DNA of 64,000 nt from Desulfoscipio geothermicus (GTDB lineage: Bacteria; Bacillota; Desulfotomaculia; Desulfotomaculales; Desulfallaceae). Every line of letters starts with the position of its first letter. Positions within the stretch are counted from its first letter, which is position 1. Positions 42,865 through 52,235 of the stretch are shown piece after piece. Location of the stretch: positions 1 to 64,000 of the forward strand of contig JAENZP010000005.1 of NCBI GenBank assembly GCA_016841205.1, read 5' to 3'. The notes below the pieces were generated by a model. The model was not told the origin of the DNA, did not search any database, and worked only from the letters and a program-made list of their open reading frames with translations. Both the position numbers and the translations under genes were made by a program.

Positions 42865-43515
42865 CTACTTAACAATAACACCCCAAAGGCCAATCAAATT
42901 TGCTGCTTGAAACATATTGATAATAGCTCCTTTTAGCTCAATGGGAGGAGTGGATACCATTGGTGCAACAAACTCATTATTAGTAAAGTCTACGGTTGCC
43001 AACATTGTTTTGAAAAAGTTATTCTTTACAAATTTTGAATCCATTGCGACAAATCTTTTTAGCTTTGATTCAACCATAGACGATTCAGTAAAATCAATGT
43101 GATCAAATAAGACATCAGTCATTTTCGTTTTATTGAAATATGAATACTGAAAATTTGATTGTTCAAAAGTTGTTTGCTTTACAACCGTATCGCTCATATC
43201 GACGCCAATACATTTACAGGATACAAACCGGCATCGTTCAAAATAGACTCCTGAAAATTTACTGCTTGACAAGTCGCAAGATTGAAATACAACATCAACA
43301 AAACTTGCTTTTTCAAAGTTGCAGTTATGAAAAGCACAGTTCGCGAAAATGCTCTTTCGGATTTCAATTTTAAAAAATCCTGCCTCTTCAATTCGTTCTT
43401 CACAACTTTCAATTTCAAAAATTGGCAATTCTTCCAACAAGGAGTCTTGAGCATAGGAAGAAAAATCATCAATCCGAATGAGTTCTTTTGATATTTGTGG
43501 ACGTTTAATATTCAT
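42865..43515 (-). CDS. Pentapeptide repeat protein
   Basis: 216 residues. From about 60 to 185 the sequence shows A(N/D)LxF-like and F-centred five-residue repeats ([54 protein letters not shown]), giving a right-handed quadrilateral beta-helix. Some family members (Qnr, McbG, MfpA) protect DNA gyrase from drugs or RiPP toxins, but most have unknown roles. AAAGGAA precedes the ATG. Confidence 0.85.
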   Translation of the reverse strand: MNIKRPQISKELIRIDDFSSYAQDSLLEELPIFEIESCEERIEEAGFFKIEIRKSIFANCAFHNCNFEKASFVDVVFQSCDLSSSKFSGVYFERCRFVSCKCIGVDMSDTVVKQTTFEQSNFQYSYFNKTKMTDVLFDHIDFTESSMVESKLKRFVAMDSKFVKNNFFKTMLATVDFTNNEFVAPMVSTPPIELKGAIINMFQAANLIGLWGVIVK

Positions 43516-43627
43516 ATTGTTATTTCCTTTTAGATTAATGAGCTAACCTCGCTATACATTCGTCCTGGCATACAATGAGAACACATTGCATTATTTGCAT
43601 ACACCGGACATTAGTTGATAAACCCAA

Positions 43628-44218
43628 TTATGGTTTCCATATAATGATACCATTAGTTTTATTTTGATTTTCATATTTAACAAATTCAGGATATGTTTTA
43701 ACTTTTCCTTCAATAACCGCCATGCAAACTTTTATTCCAGGCACCTTTTTATTTAATTTAAATAATGTGTTTTTTATAATCAAAATTCTTTCTTTGTATT
43801 CAGGAGTTAAAGCATTTAATACTCTATTGGCAACTTCTTCAAACACGCCTACATATGGGGACTCATTTGAAATATGGATCATATCTATTTGCCAAATGTC
43901 ATTTTGTTCATCCTCATAAAAAGCATGCCATTCTAGGCACATATCATCTTCTTTTAACAAGTTAGCGTATTCAATTTTTTTAATTCGAATGTTTTCTGCA
44001 AGTAATGATATTGCCTGAAAACTATCACTAATACTAAATGGTTCAGTATAAATATGAAAGTCTATATCCAGATTATCCATTAATAAACCGGTTTTTAGTG
44101 AACCAACCAGATTGATTTTTGCTCCAATAGATTTCCAAATGCTAATAATGTTTGTACTTTCTATGACTTTCCATGCCCTCTCTTGATTTGTTGCAGCAAT
44201 TTTAAAAACATCAATCAT
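43628..44218 (-). CDS. Nucleotidyltransferase-like protein
   Basis: 196 residues. GSLKTGLLMDNLDIDFHIY (about 39-57) is a GS-x10-DxD Pol-beta motif, and WQIDMIHIS (about 108-116) holds a candidate third Asp. The upstream GGAGATC gives a good start. It belongs to the uncharacterised minimal nucleotidyltransferases. Substrate unknown; it lies on the same strand as the pentapeptide protein. Confidence 0.72.
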   Translation of the reverse strand: MIDVFKIAATNQERAWKVIESTNIISIWKSIGAKINLVGSLKTGLLMDNLDIDFHIYTEPFSISDSFQAISLLAENIRIKKIEYANLLKEDDMCLEWHAFYEDEQNDIWQIDMIHISNESPYVGVFEEVANRVLNALTPEYKERILIIKNTLFKLNKKVPGIKVCMAVIEGKVKTYPEFVKYENQNKTNGIIIWKP

Positions 44219-44299
44219 AATTTATTGATCTCCATTTTCTGGTTTAATCATGTCTTTATCCATACAAAATTCCAATTATAAACGCAACTTATCAGGTTA

Positions 44300-45068
44300 T
44301 GGTCAAGTTGACCTAGACCTCACGGGCTAAGACCCTTATAGATCCTTACGTGCCCAATTTGAGCATATGGCTCCTCGTAATACTTATCCCAATCATATCT
44401 CATAAATACTAACGAATATTTTCGGGCGAATTATTGGATACTGTTAACATGTCGTAAAATCTCTTCCACGCATAGCTTTTCCTTTGGCTTCGTCTGTTTA
44501 ACCAAACGAAAAAGCCCTTTCTACTTTCCGCCGAAATCTATCCATAGCCTTGAAATTATCCGTTATCCCGTAGTACCGGTAATAACCTAACAGCTTTATG
44601 TTCAGCTTTCCTATCAAGTCTTTCTTCCTTAATGTCCTGTTTTCTTTCACCCAGTCAGCAAAGAGTTTCAGTTTCGCCCTGAATTTCTTCTCGCTGGTTT
44701 TCTTTTGACCCGGAAATATTCTTTTCTACTCTTGCTACAGTAGTGTGTAAACCCCAGGAAAATCAAATGTCTCCGGTTTACCTTCACCCCTTCTTTTCCG
44801 GTTCGCTTCAGCAAATCTACCAAACTCTATCAGGCGGCTTTTGCTTTCTTCCAGCTTCAGACCAAACTTGATAAGCCGCTCTTTTAGCATTTCATAGAAC
44901 TGTTCGGCTTCTTTCTTATATTGGAAGCAGCAGACAAAATCATCCACATATACTACTATGTCGCAGTTTCCACTGAACTACGGCTTTACGATCTTGTAAA
45001 ACCACAGCACCAGCACATAGTGCATATATATGTTCGCCAGTATCGGGGAACAACCGACCCAATTTTAT
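44300..45068 (-). pseudogene. Group II intron reverse transcriptase (LtrA-like), broken
   Basis: On the minus strand, SPILANIYMHYVLVLWFYK, the YxDD box VYVDDFVCCFQ and KRLIKFGLKLEESKSR (44735-45060) match the RT domain. The maturase thumb/C-term (KFRAKLKLFADWVKENRTLR...LLGYYRYYGI, about 44500-44700) is in another frame. The N-terminal two thirds, the start and the endonuclease region are missing, and there are at least two frame breaks plus stops. It is dead. No intact intron ribozyme domains were found beside it. Confidence 0.85.
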
Positions 45069-45179
45069 CCGACACTTTTCGTCTAGTACATCGAATACTT
45101 TTAAAGCTAGCAGATCTGAGATTCGCAGGCCGTAGTTAATACCGATTACAAACATAGCATGGTTACGCAAATTATTCAT
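45068..45179 (-). pseudogene. Tyrosine recombinase (integrase) fragment
   Basis: MNNLRNHAMFVIGINYGLRI followed by SDLLALKVFDVLDEK is the start of the catalytic domain of phage-type integrases, including the first catalytic Arg in GLRI. The frame runs directly into group II intron sequence at about 45065, so the gene is broken at this point. Confidence 0.75.
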
Positions 45180-45180
45180 T

Positions 45181-45769
45181 TTACTTTTGAAAACCCATCA
45201 AGTGCTTCACTTTTCGGCAGTTATCAGGTGATGTCAACATTTCCAACAATTTAAAGGCTACATCTAAAGCTGTTGCAGGTGAAGAGGAAGTTATGATGTT
45301 ATTATCAATTACTAGTGACTGATTTACCACATTAACACCGAAAGTAGCTAATTGTTTTTGGCGATAGGCATTTATTAAATGATAGGTTGTTCCTTTGCGT
45401 CCATACAAAACTCCACTTTTCCCTATGGGTAAGGCTCCAACACAAATGGATGCTATGATTTTACTGGATCGGTCAAATTCTTTGATAACAGACAAAAAAT
45501 TATCACTGAAGGCATCTTCATAAAAACCGGCTTCCTCAAAACCGCCTGGAATTGCCAATGCATCAAATGTGTTCATATCTGTGTTTGATATATGCAGCTC
45601 AGGGACAACGGTAAAAATTCCAAGTACTTTTTATCTTATCGTGCATGCCACAAGACACTAATTCAGTTGTACCGTCACCTTCTAGACGGTTCCAACCAAT
45701 TACATCGGTGAAAACGCTTGCCTCGTATGCTTCAAAACCGTTGGCCAATAGTAACAACACTTTTTTCAT
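45181..45769 (-). pseudogene. DJ-1/PfpI family protein, one-base frameshift
   Basis: The N-terminal part starts at ATG 45767-45769 after AAGGTGGTG and reads MKKVLLLLANGFEAYEASVF. The C-terminal part runs in another frame from before 45576 with FDALAIPGGFEEAGF and IIASICVGALPIGKSG, where the Cys is the nucleophile of the family. The two join cleanly into one protein of about 195 residues if one base is removed from the T5 run at 45628-45632 (A5 on the coding strand). This is either a real frameshift or a homopolymer sequencing error. Members are glyoxalases, chaperones or peptidase-like. Confidence 0.8.
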
Positions 45770-45904
45770 ACTAAATCACCACCTTGTATGATAAGATCAT
45801 CAAAGTAATTTGTAATTTGGAGTTAACCCGCTTATCTTTCCATTATATGGTTAATATAAACTAAATCGCGTCAAAAGTAGAAATGCCTAAAATTATTAAA
45901 TATT

Positions 45905-46195
45905 TTATTTTTTAAAACACTTTACCATCATCCTATGTATTACTTTATACAAAAGGATTATAGAACTAATCATAATCAAAACAACTAAAATAGCATTTCC
46001 TCCACTAACGTTTGTGTTTGTTGCAAATATATTTATATTTGGCATTATATGTGGAATTATGCTGGATATTAGCAATAAAAATGGTACCGAAAAATAACTT
46101 AATGAAATCAATAATGTTTCAGGAGATAGAAGTAGAGAACCAAAAACAATTAATAACCAAATAATATAAAAATATTTATAAATTTTATTTATCAG
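45905..46195 (-). CDS. Small membrane protein of unknown function
   Basis: The frame is open from CTG at 46195 (after AGGGGTGATT), giving 96 residues; the standard TTG start at 46111 gives 68. The longer version has a basic N-terminus (INKIYKYFYII) and three hydrophobic segments ending ...HRMMVKCFKK, as expected for an inserted membrane protein. Start codon is uncertain. No family recognised. Confidence 0.45.
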   Translation of the reverse strand: MINKIYKYFYIIWLLIVFGSLLLSPETLLISLSYFSVPFLLLISSIIPHIMPNINIFATNTNVSGGNAILVVLIMISSIILLYKVIHRMMVKCFKK

Positions 46196-46989
46196 TTAGA
46201 ATCACCCCTAATAGTATCTTTAATGACTTAAAACCGCGTCTTTGTCCTTATAATAAAAACTAAACCAGGTTTTCCAGGCTCTTGTTGTCAAAGTGTGCTC
46301 AAATCTTGTGGATAATTGTTATAATCATCACATCGTTCACCTAATGGCCGTTGTACTTTTCATTAAACGACGATGTTTACTTTAAATGAAGTGCCAATAA
46401 TTATCCATATTATAATAGAAACAATATGGGTGCTTATTGCAGATATTCCCATATTTATTCTATTATATTACTTACTTTAATTTTATTATTTATAAATTGT
46501 TTTAGCCACAGTAAAGCGACCAAAGTATAGATTGTCAGTCGGTTCGTTAGGCTCGTTATCGCTATAAGGTATTTAATCGGCATTGTCTCAATTAGAATGT
46601 TATACATCAGCATGGAAGTACAGTGGCCCCTGTGCGGCAAGTCGGTCGTTAATTTACATGCAGAGTAGGTTCGCATTATAGAAAAACAATACTGTTTATC
46701 AAACTTTCCATTATTAGCCAGATTGGTATATAGACTATAGGAAGCTCGGTTCTTTTGCAGTTTACAAAATATATTTGTTGCATTCACCAACAATATACCT
46801 TTGGCACAATCTCATGTTAACATGAATTTAGTTAAAATAAATAATTGATCTATTATCATTATTCATAATACGGTATATTTTAATTTTTATTTCTTTCTCT
46901 GTTAGTCAAATTTCTTCTTCCGTGATCTTCTATTTGTCTCATTTTCTGTAGTCTGCAAAATTGGTTTAGTATATTCAAGTTCTGTTATT
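46196..46989. other. AT-rich region with no convincing gene
   Basis: A 112-codon minus-strand frame (46455-46793) lacks a clear ribosome binding site and has an unusual amino-acid mix. I see no other gene. Confidence 0.35.
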
Positions 46990-47631
46990 CTATTTATTCT
47001 TTATTTCTTGCAAGTCCTCAATTGTAAGCATTAACTCATTTTTTGCATTTACACTTATAGGCTCTTTTTCTACGTTACTATCTGCTATTGCATAATAAGC
47101 ACTTTGAATAGGATTTAATAAACTTGGATAAATGCTTTCATAAGCAGAAAGAAACAATATATATTTTTTGTTCTTAACAAATTTCACGTTTTCCTCCACA
47201 TTTTCTATATATACTTCACCTACATCTTTTATATATACTGTTTCGCCTTCTCCACCTAGCTGTTTAATTTCTATTGTTTCACCGGGTTTAACATTTCCTT
47301 TGTAGGAATCGCTGACTTTAATAGTATACACGGTATAAATAAACACAGGCGAGAATACTTCATCGCCTCCTGGATTCAAAATTTCATCTTTCTCATTTAT
47401 CTTTACCCGAGTATCGATCTCTTCAATTCTTGAATCCAACACCGTTCCTTCTATAATTAAATCTGCTTTTTCAGTTAAAGCATCTAAGTTTGGATAATAC
47501 GGATAATCTACAGATACCTGCACAGTGGATTTTTCTTTTTGTTCCACATTTGCATTTTGGATTGAACACCCAATTAACGTTGTCATTATACTGCAACAAA
47601 CTACTATTGTAAAAAACCTGTTTATTTTCAT
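46990..47631 (-). CDS. Lipoprotein of unknown function
   Basis: 213 residues. A lipoprotein signal peptide (1-22) ends in the lipobox LIGC with Cys22, so the mature protein is membrane-anchored outside the cell. The body (DALTEKADLIIEGTVLDSRI... IKVSDSYKGNVKPGETIEIK ... KYILFLSAYES) is a beta-rich domain of the type seen in cell-surface proteins with unknown function. GAGGGG precedes the ATG. No operon partner. Confidence 0.75.
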   Translation of the reverse strand: MKINRFFTIVVCCSIMTTLIGCSIQNANVEQKEKSTVQVSVDYPYYPNLDALTEKADLIIEGTVLDSRIEEIDTRVKINEKDEILNPGGDEVFSPVFIYTVYTIKVSDSYKGNVKPGETIEIKQLGGEGETVYIKDVGEVYIENVEENVKFVKNKKYILFLSAYESIYPSLLNPIQSAYYAIADSNVEKEPISVNAKNELMLTIEDLQEIKNK

Positions 47632-48040
47632 CTACCCCTCATCTTATTTATGATATGATTCAATCTAAATTTCAAAAATGCTCCTGCTCTTATTTATCAA
47701 CTTCCCGAATAGAAATAATATCTATTAATACAGCATCTAATTATCATTTTATATCGTACTAATCTTGGTACAAATTACATTTGTTTTATTTTTCAAAAAT
47801 AAAACAACAGCATTCTATTGCTGCTGCTTACGTAGTCATTACTATAATTCTACATAATATTTTATAATCCTTCCACCTTTTCCAATTATTTCATAGGCTT
47901 GCAAAGCGAACACCTTGCTTTATTTTGGGCAATTAGTTATTTTTTTAATTTACATTAAGCCTAATGCAATTAAGGTATTAATGTACCTTTGACATAACGT
48001 ATACATGTGTCATAAACTCCAATTGAAAGGAGGTAAAGAA
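47632..48040. other. Divergent promoter region
   Basis: AT-rich gap between the lipoprotein (minus) and the 48041 gene (plus), with a small GCAGCAATAG/CATTCTATTGCTGCTGC hairpin near 47810-47832. No gene was seen. Confidence 0.4.
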
Positions 48041-48349
48041 ATGACCAGACTTAAAATTAAATATAATGATGAAAACGGAACAAGTAGTACGATTGCTTTT
48101 GACGGCACATGGTTACTAAAAGAAGTAAGAGAGGACGTTCAAGGTCGGGATATTGGAACCCTATACTCAGTAGCTCTAACAGCAAAAGGGCAATATTTGG
48201 TTTTAATGGAAACACCTGAACATGGAAGCAGATATGCTGTTTACTCTTCATTCCAGGAGATGATTGACAATGACGCATTACCCCCTGGAATAGCCTGTAT
48301 GGTTAATGAACAGATGGGTTATGTTGAATACCTTGATATTTTAAACTAA
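48041..48349 (+). CDS. Hypothetical protein
   Basis: 102 residues from ATG at 48041, preceded by an ideal AAAGGAGGTAAAGAA. The protein is soluble and acidic, with beta-type segments (IAFDGTWLLKEVREDVQGRD; GTLYSVALTAKGQYLVLMET). No known domain. A large intergenic region follows. Confidence 0.65.
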   Translation: MTRLKIKYNDENGTSSTIAFDGTWLLKEVREDVQGRDIGTLYSVALTAKGQYLVLMETPEHGSRYAVYSSFQEMIDNDALPPGIACMVNEQMGYVEYLDILN

Positions 48350-48675
48350 GGTGCTATGCATAGCAGGTGTCAGGTGTCATTTCCTCTAAGCCCATAAGTT
48401 AAATTAACGGCTAGTGGGGACCCAGGTACTAATAGGGGGGCTAAGGAAACTAGGGGGGTATCCTTAACTTCTCAATAATTAGCCAGCCCACAGAGTATAC
48501 CCGTACTTTTGGGTTGCCGTTTGACCCTGTCTTCTTCATTACGTCTTTATTAATACCATTCCCCAACAAGGCATTGCTTGCCTTAAGGTACTAAAAGGAA
48601 TCGGGTAGTATCTATTGCACCTACAAATCGCTGGCAAACTGGTAGGAACTACACGTTACGATACTCTGAAACCAG
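48350..48675. other. Intergenic sequence without a gene
   Basis: It shows several G-rich runs (GGGGACCCAGGTACTAATAG and AGGGGGGTATCC). No ribosome binding site with a frame was seen. Confidence 0.35.
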
Positions 48676-48811
48676 ATTCCAAACTTTGAAAGACCGATTA
48701 AACCCTGCGATTCCTTTACTTAAAAGGCATCGTGGGGTTTTTTAATTCTAGAGTGATTGGCTCGGAAAATACGTTTATCGAAAGGAGACGCTTTCGGAGA
48801 TGATAGACATT
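48676..48811 (+). repeat. Dispersed structured repeat, copy D
   Basis: The flank ATTCCAAACTTTGAAAGACC and GATTAAACCCTGCG, a hairpin at 48700-48740 (AAACCCTGCGATTCCTTT with AAAGGCATCGTGGGGTTT), and GGAAAATACGTTTATCGAAA after it match copies A and B. Stem bases differ from both other copies but pair, many as G-U. The 3' part is more diverged. Confidence 0.7.
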
Positions 48812-48896
48812 ACCTCTGGTTAAATATTATGAAATTTTATGCTGTATTAAAAGGAAATTAAAACATTGGATGATTGTAATTATAAGACATTGGTTG

Positions 48897-48943
48897 TTGA
48901 TTGGTAGTAAATATGCAAATATAATAAAATTGGATTAATCCAA
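48897..48943 (+). promoter_or_regulatory. MocR-type gene promoter with palindromic operator
   Basis: TTGATT (48897-48902) and TATAAT (48920-48925) are 17 bases apart. The perfect palindrome TTGGATTAATCCAA (48930-48943) follows the -10 directly, a classic site for repression by the regulator encoded next. Confidence 0.65.
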
Positions 48944-48957
48944 TAGGGTGGTTTGGT

Positions 48958-50472
48958 ATGTGGGTTATTATTGACAGGGAATCTAATACACCGGTTTATA
49001 TTCAGATTTTTGAACAAATACGCCGTCAAATCTTATCCGGGGAGCTTATACCCGGCTTTCGCCTGCCCGCTGAAAGAAAACTGGCGGATAGTCTTGGCGT
49101 TAATAGGACAACAGTATTAAGCGCTTACCGCGAACTGAAGGCTGAGGGCTTGATAGGCTCCCGCGTTGGAGATGGCACTATTGTTCTTTCGTATCCAGAT
49201 GAAGAATTAAGCGTTTACAACTCTTCACGGCAGCCTGAATGGAATCAGATTTTTAGCCGGTATTCGAACAGATTTGATTCCTACCTGGTCAAGGACCTGT
49301 TGAAACTTGCAAGCAGAACCGATGTTATTTCATTTGCTATCGGTATCGCTTCCCCTGAAACCGGTCCCCTGCAGGCGCTTGAGGGAATTGAGCGTGAATT
49401 GGTTGCCAACAGAAGCTACAGGGCTTTAATTCATACTCCTACGGAAGGTTTTCTATCCCTACGTAGGACTGTTTGCAAACTTATGCAAAAAAGAGGCGTC
49501 TATTGTCAACCCGATGAAGTTATGATGCTTTCCGGCTCACAGCAGGGCATCGATTTGGCTGCAAGAATAATACTCGATCCGGGAGATATAGTTGTCGTTG
49601 AGGAACCTACATATTTCCCGGCCATTCAGGTTTTTCGAACAGCCGGAGCAAGAGTAATCGGTGTTCCTATTGATGACAAAGGCATGAAGGTCGACGCGCT
49701 CGAACAGCTATTGCATAGATACAGGCCAAAACTCATTTATACTATACCAACTTTTCAAAACCCTTCCGGAGCCGAGCTGGAACTGGAAAGAAGGAAGCGT
49801 ATTCTTGAACTGGCCTCTAAATATAATGTCATTATCCTTGAGGACGATGCCTATGGCGATCTATGTTATGAAGGCCACCTGCTACCGGTAATAAAATCTA
49901 TGGATACCGATGGTTATGCTATTTATTTAAGTACTTTTTCAAAAAACATTTACTCCGGCCTTAGACTGGGGTGGATGGTAGCTCACAAAAAGATTATTAA
50001 AGAATTTGCGTCGGCTAAACAGCTAATCGATTTGCATTCAAACAGTCTATCCCAATGGATTGTTGAAAGATTTATTGAAAACGGCTCTCTTGAAGCACAT
50101 TTAGTTAAAGCTTGCAATGAGTACAGGACAAGAAGAGATATCATGTATGAGGCTTTATCAAAATATGCTCCCAAGGATTTGATTTGGAACAAACCCAAAG
50201 GTGGCTATTATATATGGTGCAAACTCCCGGATGGAGTATCATCATCAAAGCTTGTATCAAAAGCAGCCGAATACAAGGTATCTTTTGTTCCGGGTTCTCC
50301 CTTCTTTGCTTCGGGGCATGGAGATGAATATATCAGACTTAATTTTACCTATGCACCTATCAAGGATATTGATGAAGGGATAAGAAGATTATGCGCGGCA
50401 ATGAAAGAGCTGGTTATTGAAAAGGATAAAGAAGATAATTATTCGATAACAGAAATCAACCCAATTGTATAA
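48958..50472 (+). CDS. MocR/PdxR-type transcriptional regulator (GntR wHTH + aminotransferase fold)
   Basis: 504 residues. N-terminal 10-80 is a GntR winged helix (QIRRQILSGELIPGFRLPAE; RKLADSLGVNRTTVLSAYRE), a linker follows, and 110-490 is a class I aminotransferase domain with the PLP lysine in STFSKNIYSGLRLGW (about 322-336). MocR proteins use PLP or amino-compound binding to regulate vitamin B6, GABA or other amino-compound genes. The next two genes are an aminotransferase and a GNAT acetyltransferase, the likely regulon. Confidence 0.93.
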   Translation: MWVIIDRESNTPVYIQIFEQIRRQILSGELIPGFRLPAERKLADSLGVNRTTVLSAYRELKAEGLIGSRVGDGTIVLSYPDEELSVYNSSRQPEWNQIFSRYSNRFDSYLVKDLLKLASRTDVISFAIGIASPETGPLQALEGIERELVANRSYRALIHTPTEGFLSLRRTVCKLMQKRGVYCQPDEVMMLSGSQQGIDLAARIILDPGDIVVVEEPTYFPAIQVFRTAGARVIGVPIDDKGMKVDALEQLLHRYRPKLIYTIPTFQNPSGAELELERRKRILELASKYNVIILEDDAYGDLCYEGHLLPVIKSMDTDGYAIYLSTFSKNIYSGLRLGWMVAHKKIIKEFASAKQLIDLHSNSLSQWIVERFIENGSLEAHLVKACNEYRTRRDIMYEALSKYAPKDLIWNKPKGGYYIWCKLPDGVSSSKLVSKAAEYKVSFVPGSPFFASGHGDEYIRLNFTYAPIKDIDEGIRRLCAAMKELVIEKDKEDNYSITEINPIV

Positions 50473-50477
50473 GTAGG

Positions 50478-50511
50478 TTCAAAACAAACAACGTCATTGT
50501 TATAATGACGT
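50478..50511 (+). promoter_or_regulatory. Second promoter with inverted repeat
   Basis: TTCAAA (50478-50483) and TATAAT (50501-50506) are 17 bases apart. ACGTCATT and AATGACGT (50491-50498, 50504-50511) form an inverted repeat around the -10, an operator candidate in front of the aminotransferase gene. Confidence 0.5.
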
Positions 50512-50529
50512 AAAATTTGAGGGATCAAA

Positions 50530-51744
50530 ATGGAGTTTAAATTTGCATACAGAATGTCATATTTAAAAGCTTCGGAAATAAGGGAGATTCTTAAGGTAAC
50601 TGAAAGACCTGATTTTATCTCATTTGCAGGCGGCCTGCCTGCCCCCGAGCTTTTCCCGGTAGATGAAATAATTGAGGTTAGCAGACGTGTGTTGGCAGAA
50701 GATGGCGCATCGGCGCTGCAGTATACCACCACTGAAGGGTATGCGCCGCTCAGGGAGTGGATAGCAAACAGAATGAATTTTACGAGGGGAACTGATTTTG
50801 ACGCAGACAATATCCTGATAACCCATGGATCACAGCAAGCGCTTGATTTGTCGGGCAAGGTGTTTCTTGATGAAGGCGATACCGTACTTTGCGAAAGTCC
50901 TACATACCTTGCTGCAATCAGCGCGTTCAAAGCCTATGGCTGTAGGTTTAAAGAAGTACCAACCGATGATTACGGAATGGTTCCTGAAGAACTTGAGCAC
51001 ATACTCAATACTACTGAAAGAATAAAAATCATATACGTAATTTCTGATTTTCAGAACCCTACCGGAAGGTCTTGGAGCCTTGAGAGAAGAAAGCAGCTAG
51101 CTAATCTTGCCGCAAAGCATCAGGTTGTTGTCATTGAAGATAATCCGTATGGTGAACTGAGATTTGAAGGCGAAGCTTTGCCATCTGTGAAGGCGTTTGA
51201 TAAGACTGGATGCGTGTTTTGTCTTGGAACTTTCTCCAAAATATTCTGTCCAGGCTACAGAATTGGATGGGTAGCAGGTGACAAAAGGGCAATTGACAAC
51301 TATATACTTGTAAAACAAGGCGCTGATCTGCAGTGCAATACGATTGCACAGAGGGAGATAAGTAAATATCTTGAATTGTACGATATCGACAAACATATTG
51401 AAAAAATACGAGAAATATACAAAAGGCGAAGAGATATCGCCGTTAAAACCATGGAGGCTGAATTTCCAAAAGGAGTAACGTTTACAAGGCCACAGGGCGG
51501 TTTATTCGCATGGGTCGAACTCCCCTCTGATATCAACGCTAGGGATGTTCTTGACAAATGTCTTGAGAAAAATGTCGCGTTCGTTCCCGGCGGCTCCTTC
51601 TTCCCCAATGGTAGGAAAGAGAATACTTTCAGAATCAACTTTTCATATATGCCGGTAGACAAGATTGTCGAAGGCCTGCAGTGCATAGCGGGAATTCTTA
51701 AGGAATTTATGAAAAATAACACGAGAGAGAGAAACCGACAATGA
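50530..51744 (+). CDS. PLP-dependent aminotransferase, 2-aminoadipate/branched-chain type
   Basis: 404 residues, class I fold typical of the LysN/MocR-like aminotransferase family. FAGGLPAPELFP (about 34-45), LQYTTTEGYAPLREWIA (about 66-82), GSQQALDLSGK and the PLP lysine in GTFSKIFCPGYRIGW (about 235-249) are visible. It exchanges amino groups between amino acids and 2-oxo acids. ATGA overlap with the GNAT gene; regulator encoded upstream is the same fold type. Confidence 0.92.
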   Translation: MEFKFAYRMSYLKASEIREILKVTERPDFISFAGGLPAPELFPVDEIIEVSRRVLAEDGASALQYTTTEGYAPLREWIANRMNFTRGTDFDADNILITHGSQQALDLSGKVFLDEGDTVLCESPTYLAAISAFKAYGCRFKEVPTDDYGMVPEELEHILNTTERIKIIYVISDFQNPTGRSWSLERRKQLANLAAKHQVVVIEDNPYGELRFEGEALPSVKAFDKTGCVFCLGTFSKIFCPGYRIGWVAGDKRAIDNYILVKQGADLQCNTIAQREISKYLELYDIDKHIEKIREIYKRRRDIAVKTMEAEFPKGVTFTRPQGGLFAWVELPSDINARDVLDKCLEKNVAFVPGGSFFPNGRKENTFRINFSYMPVDKIVEGLQCIAGILKEFMKNNTRERNRQ

Positions 51745-52235
51745 AATTAGTTTTTGAACCAATTACACAAGAGTACAAAAATGAAGTTATGGACATCTTC
51801 AATTATTATGCTGAGAATAGTTTTGCGGCATATCCGGAGACAAAACTGCCTTATGATTATTTTAATATGTTCTTGGAAATTGCAAAGAAATATCCCGTTT
51901 ATGTAATTAAAATCGAAGGATCATACAAGGTCATAGGCTTCTGTCTCTTGCGTTCATATAATCCTATTCTTTCATTTAAGGAAACAGCAGAAATAAGCTA
52001 CTTTATTGATAAAGATTATGTAGGGCAAGGGATAGGCAAAAAAGCTCTATGCATACTGGAGAAGGATGCGAAAAATCTAGGTATCAGAACAATACTTGCC
52101 AGCATTTCTTCTCAAAATGCTGCAAGCATCGCGTTTCATCAAAAAAACGGATTTGTTGAATGCGGAAGAATGATAGAAATAGGAAAGAAATTTGGGAAAT
52201 ACTTTGATATTATATGGATGCAAAAAAATATTTAA
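51741..52235 (+). CDS. GNAT acetyltransferase (PAT/Bar-like)
   Basis: 164 residues. The layout YKNEVMDIFNYYAENSFAAYPETKLPY (12-38), SYFIDKDYVGQGIGKKAL with the acetyl-CoA loop GQGIGK (about 94-99), and NAASIAFHQKNGFVECGRM matches the phosphinothricin N-acetyltransferase-like branch, which acetylates amino acids and similar amines. Its start overlaps the aminotransferase stop by four bases. Confidence 0.9.
   Translation: MKLVFEPITQEYKNEVMDIFNYYAENSFAAYPETKLPYDYFNMFLEIAKKYPVYVIKIEGSYKVIGFCLLRSYNPILSFKETAEISYFIDKDYVGQGIGKKALCILEKDAKNLGIRTILASISSQNAASIAFHQKNGFVECGRMIEIGKKFGKYFDIIWMQKNI

Noticed and set aside
46455-46793. 112-codon minus-strand frame
   Set aside because: No ribosome binding site and no domain; composition does not fit the neighbouring genes.
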